A stretch of DNA of 9,870 bases from JAVKDP01 sp040222185 (GTDB lineage: Bacteria; Bacteroidota; Rhodothermia; Balneolales; Balneolaceae): positions 1 through 9,870 of the forward strand of contig JAVKDP010000022.1 of the NCBI GenBank assembly GCA_040222185.1, written 5' to 3'. The position numbers and the translations under genes were made by a program. Positions 1 through 6,451 of the stretch are shown piece by piece (the first letter of the stretch is position 1; each line of letters opens with the position of its first letter). Under the pieces are notes generated by a model, which was not told the origin of the DNA, made no database searches, and saw nothing but the letters and a program-made list of their open reading frames with translations.

Positions 1-663
1 GCTGATGGTAAAGAAGGTTTCCTGGAGTTCTTCATCCCCTTTCTAGAGCGAAACCCAGTCAGAGATATCAAGATCGTAAGGGCAATAGAAGATGGTCAGT
101 TTGTATTTGTGCAAGCTCATCAAAGCCTTAACAACGGTGAGTACTTCTATGTGACCGGGGATATCTTTGATACTGATGACAATGATAAGATTATAGAGCA
201 TTGGGATGTAATCCAGGAAGAAGTGAAAGAAACTGCTTCTGGCCGCTCAATGGTGGATGGCCCTACTGAAATCGAAGATGAGGAAAAAACTGAAATCAAC
301 CGAAAGGTTATAACGGATTTTATAAATACTGTACTACTTGATGGGCAATTTGATAAAATCACTGATTATGTATCTACTGAACAATATCATCAGCATAATC
401 CGGCTGTAGAAGATGGACTTGAAGGATTCAATAAATTTGTACAGGGGCTCGCTCAACAGGGCATCACCATGAAGTATGAAAAAGTGCATAAAATCCTGGT
501 TCAGGGAAATTTTGCTGCTACATTAAGCCATACCAAAATGAATGATGAAGATTGGTGCTTCATCGACATCTTTAGAATTAAAGACGAAAAAATTGTTGAA
601 CACTGGGATGTAATGGAAAAGATCGGGCCCAAGGAGACATGGAACAATTCTGGTAAGTTTTAA
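1..663 (+). CDS. Tandem SnoaL-like (NTF2-fold) domain protein, 5' partial
   Basis: The reading frame is open from base 1 to the TAA at 661-663, so the gene begins upstream of the window; the internal GTG at 109 is not the start. About 220 residues are visible. They contain the end of one SnoaL-like domain and a second complete one. The two copies share landmarks in the same order: DGKEGF/DGLEGF, then DIF, then a charged turn followed by KI(I/V)EHWDV, then a KET tail. This pattern is typical of the SnoaL-like predicted ester-cyclase/aldol-condensing group (COG4922 type) in the NTF2 fold superfamily. Proteins of this group are often single-domain, so the gene is an internal duplication or fusion. 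The substrate cannot be told from sequence, and many such proteins are uncharacterised. It ends 11 bp from the convergent dapA stop, with no clear terminator between them. Confidence 0.85.
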   Translation, partial: ADGKEGFLEFFIPFLERNPVRDIKIVRAIEDGQFVFVQAHQSLNNGEYFYVTGDIFDTDDNDKIIEHWDVIQEEVKETASGRSMVDGPTEIEDEEKTEINRKVITDFINTVLLDGQFDKITDYVSTEQYHQHNPAVEDGLEGFNKFVQGLAQQGITMKYEKVHKILVQGNFAATLSHTKMNDEDWCFIDIFRIKDEKIVEHWDVMEKIGPKETWNNSGKF

Positions 664-674
664 TTAAGAAAGTG

Positions 675-1565
675 TTATACCACTAACTCTTCAAACCAGG
701 CATTAATCTTTTTATCTGCCTCTAGTAATGCTTCTTCTGTTTCTCCTTTCATATCATCCACGGTTAAAGGCCAGCGAACGCTGTCACTTTTAATCCATCC
801 TTTGTGTTGAAGCAGGGACTTTACAGGAATCGGGCTGGGAGCATCAAAGAATAGATCAGCACTTAGTACCCAGTCTTTAAAAGCAGCTTCGGTGTTATCT
901 TCCAGGTGTAACTCAAGGAATTTTTTTGTCTTTTTAGGCCAGGCGTTAGATGCTACAGAAACAAGCCCGACAGCTCCTTCTGCTACAAAATCTTTAATAA
1001 GGCTGTCATCACCACAATATAATTTGGCCCCTGGAGCAGCATCACGAAAAGCCTTAAACTCTTCAACACTTCCGCTGGCTTCTTTTAAACCCATGTAATT
1101 TGGGAAGGTATTATAAAGTGATGCGGGAACATCCGGGTGCATTTTGATTCCAGCTCTTGACGGAACATTATAGATCATGCACGGAGTCTTAGTTTCCTTC
1201 ATAAGCTGAGCAAACCAACCTAGTTGCCCTTCTTTACCAGGCTTTGCATAAATAGGAGTTACCATTAAAAAAGCATCCACTCCAACTTCATCACAGTAGT
1301 GGATAAACTCTTTCTGAGCTTCCAGTTGAAAACCTCCAAGGCCTGCCATCATAGGTACTGAAAGATTCAAAAGCTTGGTAAACTTTACTATTTCCTTTTT
1401 TTCCTGGTCAATAAGATTTAATCCTTCCCCTGTACTTCCTAAAACAAGTACTCCATTTCCAGCAGCCTCCTGTTTACGAAGCACAACTTCAAAACTATCA
1501 TAATCGATACTTCCGTCTTCGTTCATAGGGGTGATAATTGCTGTCCAAAGTGGGTACTGTTCCAT
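675..1565 (-). CDS. dapA: 4-hydroxy-tetrahydrodipicolinate synthase
   Basis: This enzyme condenses pyruvate with aspartate-semialdehyde, the first committed step to diaminopimelate and lysine, in the cytoplasm. The 296-residue length is normal for the family. The aldolase barrel signatures are present: GSTGEG at 43-48, Tyr106, Tyr132 and Arg137 in IYNVPSRAG, the Schiff-base lysine Lys161 in MGLKEASG, and GDD at 185-187 followed by SVASN. Together these match the E. coli catalytic set (Thr44/45, Tyr107, Tyr133, Arg138, Lys161). It is the last gene of the lysC-dapB-dapA operon. The ATG lies 4 nt after the dapB stop, and AAGGA (minus strand, 1577-1581) sits 11 nt upstream inside the last dapB codons, so translational coupling is likely. 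Related lyases such as N-acetylneuraminate lyase share the fold, but the operon context favours DapA. Confidence 0.95.
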   Translation of the reverse strand: MEQYPLWTAIITPMNEDGSIDYDSFEVVLRKQEAAGNGVLVLGSTGEGLNLIDQEKKEIVKFTKLLNLSVPMMAGLGGFQLEAQKEFIHYCDEVGVDAFLMVTPIYAKPGKEGQLGWFAQLMKETKTPCMIYNVPSRAGIKMHPDVPASLYNTFPNYMGLKEASGSVEEFKAFRDAAPGAKLYCGDDSLIKDFVAEGAVGLVSVASNAWPKKTKKFLELHLEDNTEAAFKDWVLSADLFFDAPSPIPVKSLLQHKGWIKSDSVRWPLTVDDMKGETEEALLEADKKINAWFEELVV

Positions 1566-1569
1566 AGTA

Positions 1570-2244
1570 TTAGATATCCTTGGTTACCTGATCAAATAAC
1601 TCACCAAAAGTATGAACTCCCTGGCTTAATTGCTCGTTGTTCACCAATTGTTCTGCTGCCCAGATTGCCCCTTCTGCAAAAATCGATCGGTCAAGAGCAT
1701 CATGTTTTAGTGTAATTTCCTCGGTTGCCGTTGTGAGTGTCAGTTCATGGATGCCATTCACATCTCCTTCCCTTGAAGAAGTAACTTCTACCTCTTTATT
1801 TAACCATTTCTTCCACGATAGTGCCGTACCACTTGGAGCATCCACCTTATGAATATGATGTACTTCATGTATTTTAAAAACAGGGTCTTTTAAGATACTT
1901 GCACCCATTGAAATAGCTTCAATACTCTTTCGGATGATATTCATTCCCAAACTAAAGTTAGTCGCCAACACCCATTTAGTACCAGCCTCTTCAACTTGCT
2001 GATTCAAATCTTCGGGCCACTCGAATCCTGTACTTCCCCATGCAGCAGGAATGCCCGATTCAAGAACTACGTCTATTATATCAGGAACAGCATGTCCGGG
2101 AACAAAGATGATTACAGCGTCTGAAGCTTTTAAAGCATCAACCGTTGGCAGGCTATTTTCATCGAATGCGGTTGCGAGATTATCACCGAGCATCTCTACT
2201 ACTTTACTCCCGGTTTTACCGGTTCCGATTACTGAGATTTTCAT
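1570..2244 (-). CDS. dapB: 4-hydroxy-tetrahydrodipicolinate reductase (short form)
   Basis: This NAD(P)H-dependent enzyme reduces the DapA product to tetrahydrodipicolinate. I place the start at the ATG at 2242-2244, giving 224 residues. The reading frame stays open 26 codons further upstream, but that extension overlaps lysC and does not resemble DapB, whereas MKISVIGTGKTG is the expected beginning of the Rossmann fold. Other landmarks are ATNFSLGMN at about 94-102, like the E. coli ANFSVG segment, and the catalytic stretch HHIHKVDAPSGTA at about 129-141, with paired histidines and Lys133. REG with a following NGIHEL comes next. The protein is shorter than E. coli DapB (273 residues), mostly in the nucleotide-binding half, as I recall for Bacteroidota relatives. 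It starts 8 nt after the lysC stop. AGGA (minus strand, 2256-2259) sits 11 nt before the ATG and overlaps the end of lysC. Confidence 0.93.
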   Translation of the reverse strand: MKISVIGTGKTGSKVVEMLGDNLATAFDENSLPTVDALKASDAVIIFVPGHAVPDIIDVVLESGIPAAWGSTGFEWPEDLNQQVEEAGTKWVLATNFSLGMNIIRKSIEAISMGASILKDPVFKIHEVHHIHKVDAPSGTALSWKKWLNKEVEVTSSREGDVNGIHELTLTTATEEITLKHDALDRSIFAEGAIWAAEQLVNNEQLSQGVHTFGELFDQVTKDI

Positions 2245-2252
2245 ACTGTTCT

Positions 2253-3578
2253 TTATCCTATAAACTTTTTGTGTAGTAGCTTTACAATCTCTTCTCCCGT
2301 TCCTTCTTTCACAAGGAAACATACATTATTCGGAGATGCCCCATGGCATACCAGCCTTATATTATGATTTTCAAGCAACCCGAATAGTGTTCCGCTTATA
2401 CCGGAAGTAGCGTCCATCTTATTTCCAATCAAAGCAACAAGGGATAGGTCTCTTTCTACTTCCACATCACAAAACTCTCTTAGCTTTGCCAATACTTCGT
2501 TTGTAAGGTCTACTTTATTTGACGCTTTTAGTGCAGTATCAAGTGTAAGTGAAACACTAACCTCACTGGTAGTAACCAGGTCAACCGAGATTTTATGTTC
2601 AGCCAATGTAGTAAAAAGCTTTGCAAGGAAACCATGTTGATGAAGCATCTCCAGGCTCTTAACAGTGAGTAATGTCTGATCTTTTCTTAAAGAAATTGCC
2701 CGAATAACAGGTTCATCAGAAGCTGTATTCACAATCGTAGTTCCGGGTAATCCAGGTTCTTTACTGGATGCCACTCTAACCTTTACGTTGCTACGAATAG
2801 CAGGCTTTAATGTAGCCGGATGAAGTACTTTACCTCCAAATACGGAAAGCTCGGCTGCTTCATCAAATGTAATTTCAGAAATTGGTTTTGCTTCCGGAAC
2901 CAATCTTGGATCGGTGGTATACACTCCGGCCACATCGGTCCAGATCTCTAGCAAATCGGCTTGAACGGCTTCTGCAAATAAGGAAGCTGAAAAATCACTG
3001 CCTCCTCTTCCCAATGTTGTGGTACTTCCAAAAATATCTGAGCCTATAAAACCCTGCGTAAGGTATCGTTTGGATTTATCAATACTCTTTGCTGCTTTTT
3101 TAGCGATGGTTTTTATATCAGGTTCTGCCTGTGTGAAATTTGAATCCGTTTTGATTATTTCTCTAGCATCCAGCCATTCAATCTCAACACCACTTTCTTT
3201 AAGTACCTGAACAAATATCCTGGTGCTCATCAATTCACCAAAGGAGTATAGTCTGTCTTTCCAGCGTTTATCTCTACCCTGTTTATCTAAATGCTGACGC
3301 AATTCCGAAAGCTGTTTAGAGAAAGTACTGTTCAGCTCATCTTGCTTAGAGCATCTCTCTATAATGGACTGATGCCTCTTTTCGATACGTAGAAGTATCT
3401 CTTCTTTTGATGTTGAATCCAGCTCTGCATTTTCAAGAGCAACAAGGTCGTTGGTAGTACCTGAAGTAGCACTAATAACGATCAACCTGCGATCGCTGTT
3501 CTCCGCTACTATCGATGCGCTATGTTGCATGGCCTCGAAGGTGCCTACACTAGTACCTCCGAATTTTGAAACAATCAT
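2253..3578 (-). CDS. lysC: Aspartate kinase, monofunctional, two C-terminal ACT domains
   Basis: This kinase phosphorylates aspartate with ATP, the entry step to lysine, diaminopimelate, threonine and methionine. Its 441 residues are close to the 449 of E. coli LysC. The kinase domain spans about 1-290 with KFGGTS at 5-10, SATSGTTN at 37-44, FGELMS at 113-118, GFIGSD at 176-181, TTTLGRGGSD at 186-195 and WTDVAGVYTTDPR at 213-225. The last 140 residues form the ACT regulatory pair, roughly 300-370 and 380-441, which in this family bind lysine or threonine for feedback control. There is no fused homoserine dehydrogenase, unlike ThrA-type enzymes. The position ahead of dapB and dapA suggests a lysine/DAP-dedicated isozyme (inference). 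The start at 3578 gives the canonical MIVSKFGGTS beginning. No Shine-Dalgarno is visible, only CTCTAAGAACAG shortly before the ATG. It heads the operon and is divergent from the esterase gene. Confidence 0.95.
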   Translation of the reverse strand: MIVSKFGGTSVGTFEAMQHSASIVAENSDRRLIVISATSGTTNDLVALENAELDSTSKEEILLRIEKRHQSIIERCSKQDELNSTFSKQLSELRQHLDKQGRDKRWKDRLYSFGELMSTRIFVQVLKESGVEIEWLDAREIIKTDSNFTQAEPDIKTIAKKAAKSIDKSKRYLTQGFIGSDIFGSTTTLGRGGSDFSASLFAEAVQADLLEIWTDVAGVYTTDPRLVPEAKPISEITFDEAAELSVFGGKVLHPATLKPAIRSNVKVRVASSKEPGLPGTTIVNTASDEPVIRAISLRKDQTLLTVKSLEMLHQHGFLAKLFTTLAEHKISVDLVTTSEVSVSLTLDTALKASNKVDLTNEVLAKLREFCDVEVERDLSLVALIGNKMDATSGISGTLFGLLENHNIRLVCHGASPNNVCFLVKEGTGEEIVKLLHKKFIG

Positions 3579-3613
3579 TTATCTGTTCTTAGAGTGAGTA
3601 ATGTGTGAATCCC

Positions 3614-3621
3614 CAAAATAA
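3614..3621 (-). promoter_or_regulatory. Possible -7 promoter box for lysC-dapB-dapA
   Basis: Read on the minus strand this is TTATTTTG, one mismatch from the Bacteroidota -7 consensus TAnnTTTG. It lies 35 bases upstream of the lysC ATG, a sensible distance. I see no convincing -33 TTTG partner, so this is a weak call that rests on position as much as on sequence. Confidence 0.25.
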
Positions 3622-3752
3622 TGAGATGCGAGCGAAAAGCCTTGCTCTTTTTCTTCTCAAAAGTAATTATATGTATCAGTATTTGTTTCCATGAAACTTT
3701 AAATTCATTTTCTGGTAATTAGCTGTTTCTAAATTCATCCATATCAAAAATC

Positions 3753-4958
3753 ATGAAACCGATTCTCTTTGTACTAACTCTCTTTATCTTTTTTTCCTGC
3801 TCTGACCCAGAAAAATCACTTGGAATCACTGATATTGAGACTCAACTTAAATCATTATCTGATATCCAGGACGATTTGGTTCGTGTACAAAAAACGGATT
3901 CACTCTGGGACACTTTGGTGAGTAATGAATTAATCCCGTTTACACAGGATACCGTGGTTCTCTTTTTATATAGAGGGGAAGCAGAAAGTGTAGAATGGAA
4001 TGGAGATTTTACTAGTTGGGGCAACAACGACAAATTCAGAAATGAAGGCAGAAGGATTACAGGAACTGATATCTGGATGCTAAAACAGAGCTTCCCCTCG
4101 GATTCGCGGCTCGATTATAAAATAACTATCAATGAAAGTGACTGGATTTTGGACCCCAATAATCCTCATCAACAATGGAGCGGTTTCGGGCCTAATTCAG
4201 AACTTAGAATGCCTGATTGGAAGCCGGAGATATTAACTCAAAGAATCCCAGAGGCACCTGAAGGTGTTTTATCTGATTATATAGTCATAAATAGTTCGAA
4301 CCTCGACTATTCTGTGAGTTACAAAGTGTATACGCCCTTTGGATATGAACAACTCGAAAATCTTCCTGTCATTTATTTTACTGATGGACAAGAATACTCT
4401 GATGACCGACTAGGAGCCGCAGTAGTTGTACTCGATAATCTCATCTATCAAAATAAGATCGAGCCAGTAATTGCTGTATTTGTAAACCCTATTGATCCAG
4501 AAACTGAAACAAACAACCGCCGAGCCGATCAATTCGGAGTAGAAGAAACTTATTTAGCCTTCTATACTGATGAACTGATTCCGGAAATCGAAACAAACTA
4601 CAAAGTTGATGCTTCAAAAGAATCAAGGGCTATAATGGGAACTTCACTTGGAGGATTGAATTCAGCTTATTTCGGTTTTTCAAGACCTGATATTTTTGGA
4701 GACATTGCTATCCAGGCGCCAGCTTTCTGGTACCGCGAAGAGATTTATGATATTGTCAGGGAATCCGATGTCGATTCACCGGATATATTCATGAGTGTTG
4801 GAACTATAGGTGATAATACCAACGATGCCCGAAGAATGAAGACCTTGTTTGAAGAGATGGAACTTGAATTCACGTACCTGGAAACCAATGAGGGACATTC
4901 ATGGGGAGCATGGAGTGCACAAATTGATAATGTTCTTATCCAGTTCTATGGAATTTGA
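3753..4958 (+). CDS. Lipoprotein esterase, enterochelin-esterase-like (alpha/beta hydrolase)
   Basis: The 401-residue protein starts with a short signal peptide and a lipobox, FFSC, so Cys16 should be lipidated and the protein anchored to a membrane outside the cytoplasm. Residues about 65-160 look like the immunoglobulin-like (E-set, CBM48-related) domain found before Fes-type esterases, with WNGDFTSW at 82-89, then LDP, NP and NSELRMPDW. Residues about 175-401 form the putative-esterase (esterase D/Fes-like) hydrolase. The nucleophile elbow is GTSLGG at 296-301 with Ser298. The likely acid is Asp354 in the VGTIGDN stretch, and the likely base is His382 in EGHSWGAW. All three triad members therefore appear present. 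The family cleaves ester bonds of siderophores, feruloyl-sugars and similar substrates; no neighbouring iron or polysaccharide gene shows which applies here. No Shine-Dalgarno is visible before the ATG. Confidence 0.88.
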   Translation: MKPILFVLTLFIFFSCSDPEKSLGITDIETQLKSLSDIQDDLVRVQKTDSLWDTLVSNELIPFTQDTVVLFLYRGEAESVEWNGDFTSWGNNDKFRNEGRRITGTDIWMLKQSFPSDSRLDYKITINESDWILDPNNPHQQWSGFGPNSELRMPDWKPEILTQRIPEAPEGVLSDYIVINSSNLDYSVSYKVYTPFGYEQLENLPVIYFTDGQEYSDDRLGAAVVVLDNLIYQNKIEPVIAVFVNPIDPETETNNRRADQFGVEETYLAFYTDELIPEIETNYKVDASKESRAIMGTSLGGLNSAYFGFSRPDIFGDIAIQAPAFWYREEIYDIVRESDVDSPDIFMSVGTIGDNTNDARRMKTLFEEMELEFTYLETNEGHSWGAWSAQIDNVLIQFYGI

Positions 4959-5032
4959 TTTCTTCAAAGCATTTGCCTGTTTGTTTGCCCTTGCCTATTC
5001 TTAGCGAATTCAAATTAAACAAGCTCTAAGGC

Positions 5033-6268
5033 ATGCCTCTAATTACCAACGACGCCGTAGTATTCGGATTATTAATGGCGATTCTCGCTGCTATCTTTAC
5101 AACTTCTCATAGCAGCAATCCAAAGTGGAAGAAGTTTTATACTTTCGTTCCCTCACTGTTGCTTTGTTATTTCATCCCTTCCATATTTACAACTTTGGGA
5201 ATTATCTCGCCAGATGGTTCTAGTCTTTATTACGTAGCTTCTAGGTATCTCCTCCCTGCCAGTTTGATTTTACTCACACTGAGTATCGACTTGAAAGCCA
5301 TTATGCGTTTGGGATGGAAGGCTGTTGCTATGTTTTTTGCTGGAACCACAGGCATAGTTATTGGAGGGCCCATTGCTTTGGTAATTATCGGATCTATAAA
5401 CCCGGACATTGTAGGTGGTGTAGGGCCTGATGAAGTTTGGAGAGGGCTATCTACCATAGCCGGTAGCTGGATTGGTGGCGGAGCTAACCAGGCAGCCATG
5501 TATGAGACTTTCAACCCAAGTGATACTCTGTATAGCGCCATGATTACTGTAGATATTATCATGGCTAATATCTGGATGGCTTTTATCCTGTATGGCGCCG
5601 GAATCAGTGATAGGGTTGATAAATGGTTTAAAGCAGATTCTTCAGCAATTGAGACACTTAAAAAGAGCGTTGCTGACTACCAGGCAAGTATCGCCAAAGT
5701 CACCACGCTTGTTGATCTCACAAAGATAGCGGCAATTGCTTTTGTGATCACTGCGTTTGGTCATATTGTGGGTGATTTTATTGGCCCCTGGGTTGATGAA
5801 AACTCTCCGCTACTTACAAAATTAAGTCTTAACTCACAGTTCTTTTGGATTGTAGTAGTAGCCACACTTGGAGGTTTTGCTTTGTCATTTACTAAAGCAA
5901 GGGAACTTGAAGGAGCAGGAGCTTCTAAAGTTGGTAGCCTTTTCCTTTATATCCTGGTTATGACGATTGGTATGAAAATGGACTTAGGCGCTTTCACTGA
6001 AGTACCTGGGTTCTTTGCAATCGGGTTCGTCTGGATTATCGTTCACGTTACCATCCTTCTTACTGTAGGAAAACTCATCAAAGCGCCTTTCTTCTTTACT
6101 GCTGTGGGAAGCCAGGCCAATGTTGGTGGATCTGCTTCAGCGCCTATTGTTGCTTCTGCTTTTTCACCTGCTTTAGCTCCTGTTGGTGTTCTTTTGGCAG
6201 TTCTTGGATATGCAGTGGGTACTTTTGGAGCCTGGCTTTGTGCCATTCTAATGCAAATGGTTTCCTGA
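5033..6268 (+). CDS. DUF819-family integral membrane protein, probable transporter
   Basis: This 411-residue, very hydrophobic protein has about ten or more predicted membrane segments, for example near 8-24, 37-58, 70-88, 97-120, 165-188, 230-250, 270-290, 301-315, 327-347 and 380-410. I recognise it as DUF819 (YjcL-like) from the overall sequence and the signature GSWIGGGANQAA at 144-155. A second glycine/serine/alanine-rich breakpoint, GSQANVGGSASAP, lies at 359-371. Two such motifs about 215 residues apart fit the two-half inverted-repeat layout of the CPA/BASS-type transporter clan, where I recall DUF819 being placed. A charged loop around 200-225 links the halves. The substrate is unknown. 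It follows the esterase by 74 bp and could be co-transcribed with it. CTCTAAGGC immediately precedes the ATG but is too close to be a normal ribosome binding site. Confidence 0.87.
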   Translation: MPLITNDAVVFGLLMAILAAIFTTSHSSNPKWKKFYTFVPSLLLCYFIPSIFTTLGIISPDGSSLYYVASRYLLPASLILLTLSIDLKAIMRLGWKAVAMFFAGTTGIVIGGPIALVIIGSINPDIVGGVGPDEVWRGLSTIAGSWIGGGANQAAMYETFNPSDTLYSAMITVDIIMANIWMAFILYGAGISDRVDKWFKADSSAIETLKKSVADYQASIAKVTTLVDLTKIAAIAFVITAFGHIVGDFIGPWVDENSPLLTKLSLNSQFFWIVVVATLGGFALSFTKARELEGAGASKVGSLFLYILVMTIGMKMDLGAFTEVPGFFAIGFVWIIVHVTILLTVGKLIKAPFFFTAVGSQANVGGSASAPIVASAFSPALAPVGVLLAVLGYAVGTFGAWLCAILMQMVS

Positions 6269-6292
6269 TCAAGAGAGTTAGATGCTAGAACT

Positions 6293-6333
6293 AATCATCC
6301 TGAAGATACTTTTGAAGGATCTTCAGGATGATT
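6293..6333. repeat. Perfect 15-bp inverted repeat (REP-like palindrome or hairpin terminator)
   Basis: The left arm AATCATCCTGAAGAT (6293-6307) and the right arm ATCTTCAGGATGATT (6319-6333) are exact reverse complements around an 11-base loop. The element starts 24 bp after the stop of the DUF819 gene. It could therefore end that transcript, although no T-run follows on either strand. The sequence TCATCCTGAAG...GAAGGATCTTCAGGATGA also resembles the dispersed TCATCCTGA...GAAGGATC intergenic palindromes I recall from many Bacteroidota genomes. The structure is certain; its role is inferred. Confidence 0.8.
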
Positions 6334-6404
6334 CAGAATTAAGTTCCGCATGACAGATAGGAAAACTTCCGAACCAAATCCTGATATTCATTGTTAGTTC
6401 TTCG

Positions 6405-6412
6405 TATCTTTG
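6405..6412 (+). promoter_or_regulatory. Bacteroidota-type -7 promoter box
   Basis: TATCTTTG matches TAnnTTTG exactly. It lies between the inverted repeat and the ATG at 6452, leaving a leader of roughly 30-35 bases if transcription starts about 7 bases downstream. It would drive the three-gene operon 6452-8786. A matching -33 TTTG at normal spacing is not evident. Confidence 0.55.
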
Positions 6413-6451
6413 ATATTAATTTTTCAAAACGAAGAACACTCACCACTATTG

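Noticed and set aside
109..111. GTG as the start of the SnoaL-like gene
   Set aside because: The frame is open back to base 1 and the upstream residues continue the first SnoaL-like domain.
2245..2322. 26-codon N-terminal extension of dapB (MFPCERR...)
   Set aside because: It overlaps the end of lysC, does not look like DapB, and the internal MKISVIGTGKTG start fits the Rossmann fold and has AGGA upstream.
3630..3655. Hairpin-plus-T-run on the plus strand (GAGC...GCTC then TTTTTCTT)
   Set aside because: The stem is only 4 bp and no plus-strand transcript is expected to end there.
3579..3752. Lysine riboswitch ahead of lysC
   Set aside because: The gap is short for the large lysine riboswitch leader, and I see no paired multi-helix arrangement. 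A covariance-model scan would settle it.
4973..4995. Three copies of TTGCC between the esterase and DUF819 genes
   Set aside because: Five-base words at irregular spacing are not distinguishable from chance.
5230..5562. 110-codon minus-strand frame inside the DUF819 gene
   Set aside because: It is antisense to a well-supported membrane protein and its composition reflects that gene's codons; no family is recognisable.
6410..6451. TTG start giving a longer beta-lactamase-fold protein
   Set aside because: The TTG lies inside the -7 promoter box, and the ATG at 6452 leads directly into the signal anchor.
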